Assembly (NCBI GenBank): GCA_965371445.1
Contig: CBDUYN010000099.1
Location: forward strand, 1-37,062
DNA from: DASWIG01 sp965371445
GTDB taxonomy: Bacteria; Acidobacteriota; Thermoanaerobaculia; Multivoradales; J023
Direction of reading: 5' to 3'
DNA length: 37,062 nt
The notes under the pieces were generated by a model that was not told the DNA's origin, did not search any database, and was given only the letters and a program-made list of their open reading frames with translations. Shown here one piece after another: positions 32,301 to 37,062 of this stretch (position 1 is its first letter; each line of letters opens with the position of its first letter). The position numbers were made by a program, and so were the translations under genes.

Positions 32301-32338
32301 CGTTGAAAACAGGGGTTTTTGGAGGTGCATGGCACCTC
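32301..32338 (+). repeat. 38-bp dispersed element, copy 2, with hairpin
   Basis: CGTTGAAAACAGGGG, then TTTTTGGAGGT and GCATGGCACCTC. GAGGTGC (32322-32328) and GCACCTC (32332-32338) form a 7-bp hairpin that could terminate the large TPR gene. CATGGCACCTTAA recurs just downstream (32356-32368). Matches 19597-19634 in length and at both ends. Confidence 0.65.
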
Positions 32339-32378
32339 AAGAGGGCGAGAGTTCCCATGGCACCTTAAAATGGCCCAG

Positions 32379-32819
32379 CTAGTCGATCCCCTTGAGGAGA
32401 TCCTCAACCTCCGCGATCAAAGCCGGCAGATTCGGACGGTCAAAGCTCATGTTACCGGCCGGAATACGGTTGTGCTTGATGTCTGGAGGGATGTGCTTGT
32501 GGTGAGGATGCGTGCTCTGCAGAGTCGGATCGTCCGGATGGGGCTGCGAATCGTACCAGTAGATCTTTTCGCCGCCCTTCCACACCTCGTAACCGTAGGA
32601 ATCGATCACGGCGGGTCGCCGGTCGCAGAGCAGCCGTTCTCTGACGACCAGTCGGATTCCATGATCGAGCTCGATCTCACCTGCCACTCGTGCCAGCGTC
32701 GTGCCGCGGCGAATGATCACCAGCGTGGACCGACGCACGGCCGGAAACTTCTCGGCAAGCGTGTAGAGGAACAGCTCGTAGTCTTCGAGAGCTCGCAGCA
32801 GGTTGCCGAGCGCCATCAT
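32379..32819 (-). CDS. TumE-type (DUF6516) toxin
   Basis: 146 aa from ATG 32819, which overlaps the antitoxin stop (ATGA at 32816-32819). Features: LRALEDYELFLYTLAEKFP, VRRSTLVIIRRGTTLARVAG, WKGGEKIYWYDSQPHPDDPT, then the strongly conserved STHPHHKHIPPDIKHNRIPA and NLPALIAEVE. This matches the DUF6516/TumE toxin family; the His-rich HPHHKHIPPDIKHNR segment is its signature and likely functional site. The molecular target is not established to my knowledge. Tight coupling to the antitoxin gene fits a type II module. The upstream in-frame Met (32936) lies within the antitoxin gene and is not used. Confidence 0.85.
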   Translation of the reverse strand: MMALGNLLRALEDYELFLYTLAEKFPAVRRSTLVIIRRGTTLARVAGEIELDHGIRLVVRERLLCDRRPAVIDSYGYEVWKGGEKIYWYDSQPHPDDPTLQSTHPHHKHIPPDIKHNRIPAGNMSFDRPNLPALIAEVEDLLKGID

Positions 32820-33091
32820 GAAGCCACTCGAACGAGCCCGAAGAGGCTTGGAGCTTGGCTCCGCTGCTGTATTCTCTGCATCTCGTTGCGGTAGTCGGCT
32901 TGACGGACGAGCCAGCTCCGGTAGACACTCGCCCACTCCCCGAAGTCGAGCACCCAGCTATCGTCCTCTGCTTCCTCGCCGCTCGCGTAGGCGGCGTAGA
33001 AGGTCTCCGAACGGATCCCGTACTTGCGCTCGAAGGCCAGCAGGTCTTCCTCAAGGGCGTGGATGTCGGTCAGGATCTCTCTTGGTGTCAT
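32816..33091 (-). CDS. Antitoxin partner of the TumE-type toxin
   Basis: 91 aa from ATG 33091, with AGGAG eight bases upstream. MTPREILTDIHALEEDLLAF then ERKYGIRSETFYAAYASGEE and WVLDFGEWASVYRSWLVRQA form an all-helical small protein that commonly precedes DUF6516 toxins. No HTH is evident, unlike the HTH antitoxin described for TumA, so it may act purely by binding. Its stop overlaps the toxin start, and its ATG overlaps the stop of a possible third upstream ORF. Order antitoxin then toxin is the usual one. Confidence 0.8.
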   Translation of the reverse strand: MTPREILTDIHALEEDLLAFERKYGIRSETFYAAYASGEEAEDDSWVLDFGEWASVYRSWLVRQADYRNEMQRIQQRSQAPSLFGLVRVAS

Positions 33092-33348
33092 GCCTGGTCT
33101 CCTGGCGAGCGTGACGCCGGCCGCAGCGCCGCCATCGTCATCGGCAACTCGAGGAAGTCTAGCAGAGTCGCTGCTTCGGGGCCAGTCCGGCGGGCGATCC
33201 CGAGCTCCAGCAGTTGCCGTCTCTGAGTCACCTGTCCAAGGAGGAATACCGGGAGGTCGTCGCCCGGCTCGTTCGGGAAGCCGAGGAGGAAGGCGTCGCC
33301 GAGCGTGGTGACCGGTCGGTGCGGGCAACTTTCCGCCCGCGCTTCCAT
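33088..33348 (-). CDS. Possible short ORF at the head of the toxin-antitoxin operon
   Basis: 86 aa from ATG 33348, ending in TGA that overlaps the antitoxin ATG (33088-33091). Sequence includes GDAFLLGFPNEPGDDLPVFL, QVTQRRQLLELGIARRTGPE and TLLDFLELPMTMAALRPA. GC3 is high and the ATGA overlap is typical of a real gene. The opposite strand (33214-33330, LSKEEYREVVARLVREAEEE) looks equally protein-like, so the strand is uncertain. I do not recognise either reading. Confidence 0.3.
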   Translation of the reverse strand: MEARAESCPHRPVTTLGDAFLLGFPNEPGDDLPVFLLGQVTQRRQLLELGIARRTGPEAATLLDFLELPMTMAALRPASRSPGDQA

Positions 33349-33380
33349 TCGTCGGGGGCTGTCCCTTGCGTCCTCTGGCG

Positions 33381-33400
33381 TACCACCCACTTCGGCAGAG
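33381..33400 (+). repeat. Dispersed repeat core
   Basis: TACCACCCACTTCGGCAGAG, identical over 20 bases to the start of the array at 27774. Confidence 0.9.
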
Positions 33401-33490
33401 TTCGTACCTTATCGACAGGCAGGTGGGACCCTAAATGGGTCGCCGGTTTGTGATTGACCGGGCATATCAGGCCAATCGAGGATCGGCCCA

Positions 33491-33575
33491 ATTCGGCCAC
33501 CTGATGTGCGGCTCAATTCGGCCACCTGATGTGCGGCTCAATCCGGCCACCTGATGTGCGGCTCAATCCGGCCAC
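33491..33575 (+). repeat. 25-bp tandem repeats, possible transposon-end (IS21-like) sequence
   Basis: Three full units (33491, 33516, 33541) and a 10-base partial of ATTCGGCCACCTGATGTGCG plus GCTCA, with one T/C change at the third base in later copies. The reverse strand reads TGAGCCGCACATCAGGTGGC, resembling the multiple terminal repeats of IS21-family elements as I recall them. No IstA/IstB gene is visible beside it, so it would be a relic end. Confidence 0.75.
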
Positions 33576-34039
33576 TCGCCACCCAGGGCCTCGCCCTTCT
33601 AAGACCGGCTATCTTCCGTGCGTAACGACCCTCGTCGTGGTACTTCGCCAGGAGAGCTTCGCCAGGAGACGGTCGATCTCCTCGTTGAGCTCGCTCTTCC
33701 TTGGAGCCGATCCTGTCCCCGATTCCTGGCCGGGAGCTTCGCCGGCCTCCGCCGGGGTCTATCCTTCGCCGGCCAGGCGGCCTCGTCCGGCCATCCTTGC
33801 CGCCTTGCGGACGCCGGACTCCGCCAGTGGCTTGGCGCGGCGCCTGGTGCTTTCGCGTCAGCGTCAAGAAGTCCAAGGCGGCCTGAGGCGGGCGGGGTTG
33901 CACCGCCCGCGCTCCGACCCCAGGCGCGACGCGGCCAAACCCCGCGGTGCCAAGGTTCGTAAAAGCCGGTGACGGTCGCTTTCTCGCGCCCTCCAAGGAG
34001 AACGGAGCTCCCAGCAACCTCGATTCCCGGCGTTTGTCC
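33576..34039. other. Non-coding or degenerate region before the sulfatase/TPR gene
   Basis: About 460 bp without a gene I can support. The minus strand has a short run reading LLAKYHDEGRYARKIAGLRR next to the tandem repeats, which may be a transposase remnant. AGGAGAGCTTCGCC-like direct repeats occur at about 33650-33672. Confidence 0.4.
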
Positions 34040-36154
34040 ATGCAGCGAACTCTCTCCCTCTCCGCCGCCGCCGCGCTCCTCACGAGCGCCAGCCTCGCCG
34101 TCGCCGGCTGTTCGCCGCGGCCACCCGGCGCGGAGGAGCCGCGCTCAGGCGCCACCACCGGCGCCGGCGGCCGGGCCGAGAGCGTCCTCCTGATCACCGT
34201 CGACACCCTGCGGGCCGACGCCCTGGGCTTCGCGGGCAACGCCGAGGCCGCGACACCCACCCTCGACGCCCTGGCCGCCGGCGGCCGGGTCTTCACCGAC
34301 GCTCACGCCCACAACGTCGTCACGCTGCCGTCGCACACCAACATCCTGACCGGACGCTATCCGTACGAGCACGGCGTGCGCGAGAACAGCGGCTTTCGCC
34401 TCTCGCCCTCGGTCGAGACCCTGGCGACCCATCTGTCGGCCGCCGGCTTCGCGACGGCGGCGTTCGTCGCCGCCTTTCCGCTCGACGCGCGCTTCGGGCT
34501 CGACCGCGGTTTCGAGGTCTACGACGACCGCTACCCGCTGGGCTCGCGTCCCGACGAGTTCGTGCTGGCCGAGCGCCGCGGCGACGAGGTGGTCGCCGGG
34601 GCGCGGTCGTGGTGGCGCTCGCAGGCGGGAAAGCGCCGGTTTCTCTGGGTCCACCTCTTCGATCCGCACTCGCCCTACGATCCGCCCGAGCCTTTCGCCT
34701 CGCGATTCGCCAACAACCCCTACCTCGGAGAGGTGTCGGCCACCGACTCGTTTCTCGCCCCGCTCCTTATGCCGCTCCTCGCGGCCGACGGCACCTCGGT
34801 CCTGATCGTCTTCACCGCCGATCACGGCGAGGCCCTGGGGGAGCACGGCGAGACCTCCCACGGGCTGTTCGCCTACGAGCCGACGCTCAAAGTGCCGCTG
34901 GTCCTGTGGGGACCCAGGGTGGCGCCCGGCGTGGATTCGCGGCCGGCGCGTCACGTCGACGTCCTGCCGACGATCCTCAAAGCCGCCGGCCTCGAAACGC
35001 CGGCCGACCTGCCGGGCGTCTCGCTCCTGGCGCTGGAAAACCAACCCGGCGACTCGTACTTCGAGTCCCTCTCGACGCACTTCCACCGCGGCTGGGCACC
35101 GTTGCGCGGGCTGATCCGCGACGGCCACAAGGTGATCGACCTGCCCATCCCGGAGCTCTACGAGCTGGCCTCCGACCCGGGAGAGAAAGAGGATCTCTCG
35201 CAGGCGCGGCGGCGTCTTTTGAAAACCCTTCGTGACGGCCTCGACTTCGAGGTCCACTGGCCGCCGGCGGCCGGTCAGAGCACCGCGGAGGAGGAAGCTC
35301 GTCTGCGCAGCCTCGGCTACCTCGGCGGCGGTGCGCCGGCGAAGACGGCCTACGGCCCCGAGGACGACCCCAAGAACCTGGTGGCCCTCGACGGAAAGCT
35401 TCACCGGATCATCGACTCGTACTCCCGCGGGCGGCTCGCGGAGGCGATTCCCCTGGCGCGGCAGGTGGTGAGCGAACGTCCCGAGATGCCGACGGGCCAC
35501 TCCCTGCTCGCCCAGGCCCTGCTGGAGGATCGACAGACGGCCGCGGCCCTCGCCGTGATGGAACAGGCGCGGGCCCAGGGGGTGGCGAGCGACTCGCTGC
35601 TCCGCCAGCTCGGGCTGACGCTCGCGGAGATCGGCCGGGCGCCGGAAGCGATCGCCGTTCTCGAGCCCCTGGCCGGCGGCGGCGACCCGGAATCGCTCAA
35701 CGCCCTGGGCCTGGCGCTCTCCGAGGCCGGGCGCCAGCAGCGAGCCCAAGCGGTCCTGGAGCGCGTCTTCGCCGTCGATCCCGACAATGCCAAGGCGCAC
35801 GAGAACCTCGGTCTCGTCTACCTCCGCCTGGGGGACTTCGCGGCGGCGCGCGGCGAGCTCGAGCAGGCCGTGGCGCGCAACGAGCGCCTGCCCCACGCCT
35901 GGAACAGCCTCGGGGTGGCCCGCTACCAGCTCGACGAGCGCCAGGCCGCTCTCGACGCCTGGCGGCGCGCCGTGGAGATCGATCCGCGGCAGTACGACAC
36001 GCTCTACAACCTGGGCTTCAAAGCGGCGGAGCTCGGAGAGCTCGAGCAGGCCCGCTGGGCGCTCAAGCGCTTCGTCGACGGCGCGCCGCCGCAGCGCTAC
36101 GAGCCGGACATCCGGAAGGCGCGGCTCCTGCTACGCCGGATCGGGGGCTCCTGA
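34040..36154 (+). CDS. Sulfatase-like lipoprotein with C-terminal TPR repeats
   Basis: 704 aa from ATG 34040; the upstream open frame lacks support, and this start gives a clean lipoprotein signal (MQRTLSLSAAAALLTSASLA, then VAGC). The alkaline-phosphatase/sulfatase domain has LLITVDTLRADALGFAGN (metal Asp), NVVTLPSHTNILTGRYPYEH, where Thr occupies the nucleophile position instead of Cys/Ser, VHLFDPHSPYDPPEPF and VLIVFTADHGEALGEHGETS (second metal site). TPR units fill residues 450-700 (AEAIPLARQVVSERPEMPTG, VFAVDPDNAKAHENLGLVYL, ARYQLDERQAALDAWRRAVE). The fusion of a surface hydrolase with TPRs is common in Acidobacteriota. The substrate is unknown. The frame is intact and the 3' end overlaps the opposing gene by 24 bases. 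Confidence 0.92.
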   Translation: MQRTLSLSAAAALLTSASLAVAGCSPRPPGAEEPRSGATTGAGGRAESVLLITVDTLRADALGFAGNAEAATPTLDALAAGGRVFTDAHAHNVVTLPSHTNILTGRYPYEHGVRENSGFRLSPSVETLATHLSAAGFATAAFVAAFPLDARFGLDRGFEVYDDRYPLGSRPDEFVLAERRGDEVVAGARSWWRSQAGKRRFLWVHLFDPHSPYDPPEPFASRFANNPYLGEVSATDSFLAPLLMPLLAADGTSVLIVFTADHGEALGEHGETSHGLFAYEPTLKVPLVLWGPRVAPGVDSRPARHVDVLPTILKAAGLETPADLPGVSLLALENQPGDSYFESLSTHFHRGWAPLRGLIRDGHKVIDLPIPELYELASDPGEKEDLSQARRRLLKTLRDGLDFEVHWPPAAGQSTAEEEARLRSLGYLGGGAPAKTAYGPEDDPKNLVALDGKLHRIIDSYSRGRLAEAIPLARQVVSERPEMPTGHSLLAQALLEDRQTAAALAVMEQARAQGVASDSLLRQLGLTLAEIGRAPEAIAVLEPLAGGGDPESLNALGLALSEAGRQQRAQAVLERVFAVDPDNAKAHENLGLVYLRLGDFAAARGELEQAVARNERLPHAWNSLGVARYQLDERQAALDAWRRAVEIDPRQYDTLYNLGFKAAELGELEQARWALKRFVDGAPPQRYEPDIRKARLLLRRIGGS

Positions 36155-36985
36155 TGCGTCAAATCCATCTCCGAACCTGGTTTCGGTACTGTCGGAACGG
36201 ATCACCGAAGGTGTCTTCCAGCATCTTTTCCTCCTGAACGATAAAGATCCGATCGAGCAGCACGGCTTGAGCCAGATGGAGAGCACGATCCGAGGTACAA
36301 AAGGAACGGGCATGTGGCCCCACAGCAAGTACCAAGACGTCATTATGGTCCTTGAATGGCCGTCGGGAAACAAGATCTGAAGGCGCGGCCCAACTCGGCG
36401 CTGAACACTGCCACCGTAGGGGCCTGGCATATTCTTTTGGTAGAAGAAACCGCACTCTTCGCCAAACAGAATTTCACCGTTTCGCACCGGGCGCTTTGGC
36501 GCTTGCGTCTTTGGCAGGGGATTGTGAACCACTTCGACTTCACCGCGTTCGGTGAGCCGCCACACCCGGGAGCCGGTTCGATCACCCGAAACCCTGAAGA
36601 GCTCCTCACCGTCTGGCGAAAGAGCGAATACGGTCCTGTCGATCTTGAGAAAAACGCGGCCCTCTTCACCGACAGATAAGCAGTGACCTCCTGCAGAGAG
36701 ACGAAGAGGACCGGGCCAGGAGCTCTGGAAGTCTCCCGAGTCTTCATAGACCATCATGTAATCGTAGAATGAAGTGTAGACAAAGATGCGGCCATCCGGT
36801 GCCACGATGAAGTCTGACAGATTCCACAATGGAAGTTCCAACCATGATGGCCACCTCGGGGCAAAGGGTATGGCCATCATGAGCGGAGTCATCATGACCG
36901 GAAGAATTGCTACTGCCCACACGACGAGAGCACCCTGGGCCCAGATCTTGACCTTGGCCCAAATCTTGACGCTCTTGATATCCAT
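36131..36985 (-). CDS. Membrane-anchored propeller-like protein with altered C-terminus
   Basis: 284 aa from ATG 36985, with GGGGGAG-rich sequence upstream. A transmembrane anchor (residues 17-41, ALVVWAVAILPVMMTPLMMA) precedes blade-like repeats: LSDFIVAPDGRIFVYTSFYD, GGHCLSVGEEGRVFLKID, VFALSPDGEELFRVSGD and RLTERGEVEVVHNPLP. This resembles NHL/YVTN-type beta-propellers; function unknown. From about residue 225 the sequence (WLKPCCSIGSLSFRRKRCWK) is an out-of-frame reading of a methyltransferase fragment, and the stop falls inside the opposing sulfatase gene, so the natural C-terminus has probably been lost. Confidence 0.6.
   Translation of the reverse strand: MDIKSVKIWAKVKIWAQGALVVWAVAILPVMMTPLMMAIPFAPRWPSWLELPLWNLSDFIVAPDGRIFVYTSFYDYMMVYEDSGDFQSSWPGPLRLSAGGHCLSVGEEGRVFLKIDRTVFALSPDGEELFRVSGDRTGSRVWRLTERGEVEVVHNPLPKTQAPKRPVRNGEILFGEECGFFYQKNMPGPYGGSVQRRVGPRLQILFPDGHSRTIMTSWYLLWGHMPVPFVPRIVLSIWLKPCCSIGSLSFRRKRCWKTPSVIRSDSTETRFGDGFDASGAPDPA
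36159..36272 (-). pseudogene. C-terminal fragment of an isoprenylcysteine methyltransferase-like protein
   Basis: In a second minus frame: VLLDRIFIVQEEKMLEDTFG, then DPFRQYRNQVRRWI and stop. This is the characteristic ending of ICMT/PEMT-like integral membrane methyltransferases (EExxLexxFGxxYxxYxxxVRRW). Only about 38 residues remain, fused out of frame to the propeller gene. Confidence 0.65.
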
Positions 36986-37062
36986 CAGATTAGGCTCCCC
37001 CTCCCCCTCCGGAGCCCGGAGATACTCCGTTGGATGTCAAGCACTTTTCCCACATCTCAGGC

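Noticed and set aside
33214..33453. Plus-strand ORF with KEEYREVVARLVREAEEEG
   Set aside because: The helical segment is short, there is no start signal, and the frame then runs through a dispersed repeat. It is kept only as an alternative to the minus-strand ORF.
34145..35896. A 583-aa minus-strand open frame within the sulfatase/TPR gene
   Set aside because: Antisense shadow of a well-supported plus-strand gene in high-GC DNA.
1..37062. tRNA, rRNA or riboswitch genes
   Set aside because: I saw no cloverleaf-like sequence, conserved rRNA segment or known riboswitch core; a covariance-model scan would be needed to exclude small ones.

Overview
The window is high-GC bacterial DNA, probably from an Acidobacteriota-like or other soil/sediment lineage rich in secreted CRTAC1/FG-GAP proteins, TPR proteins and sulfatase-like lipoproteins. 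That placement is an inference from gene content; no rRNA, tRNA or ribosomal protein gene was seen to confirm it.

Layout. 1-2055: the 3' part of a gene joining near-identical WD40 repeats to a caspase/C25-like cysteine peptidase, cut by the left edge. 2470-4696: a two-gene large serine recombinase element with visibly different base composition. 4824-5726 (-): secreted M55 D-aminopeptidase. 5867-11222: two translationally coupled CRTAC1-type genes, the second with a one-base frameshift. 11271-12545 (-): decayed TonB-dependent receptor. 12598-14305: two probable envelope proteins. 14420-15980: an AAA+/DUF4143 ATPase gene between two identical 90-bp repeats, with a third, 3'-only copy of the gene end at 17464. 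16350-17404: a frameshifted nucleotidyltransferase and a small partner. 17906-18835: a CGNR-type zinc-finger regulator followed directly by a seven-unit hairpin array.

18.8-28 kb is mostly gene fragments, several joined into chimeras: histidine kinase tail, truncated hydrolase, protein-kinase/sigma-54 activator chimera, ABC permease tails, truncated ubiquitin-like membrane protein, BNR-repeat protein abutting an HNH gene, FtsH N-terminus joined to a DUF4351-like tail, and a duplicated TPR-gene start. An intact sulfatase-like lipoprotein gene (25951-27483) lies among them. 28571-32242 is a very large TPR + FG-GAP secreted protein. 32379-33091 (-) is a coupled toxin-antitoxin module (TumE/DUF6516 type). 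33491-33575 holds 25-bp tandem repeats resembling transposon ends. 34040-36154 is a sulfatase/TPR lipoprotein, and 36131-36985 (-) a membrane-anchored propeller-like protein whose 3' end runs into a methyltransferase fragment.

Two patterns run through the whole window. First, a family of short intergenic repeats with the core CCACCCACTTYGGCAGAG, or the longer form CCTTCGGTCC...TAAGATGC, sits beside many broken genes and could be the substrate for the rearrangements. Second, several genes have a TATAAT-like hexamer ending 6-8 nt before the start codon and no Shine-Dalgarno sequence, which suggests leaderless transcripts. Many single-base frameshifts could be genuine decay or assembly error; read-level data would be needed to tell.
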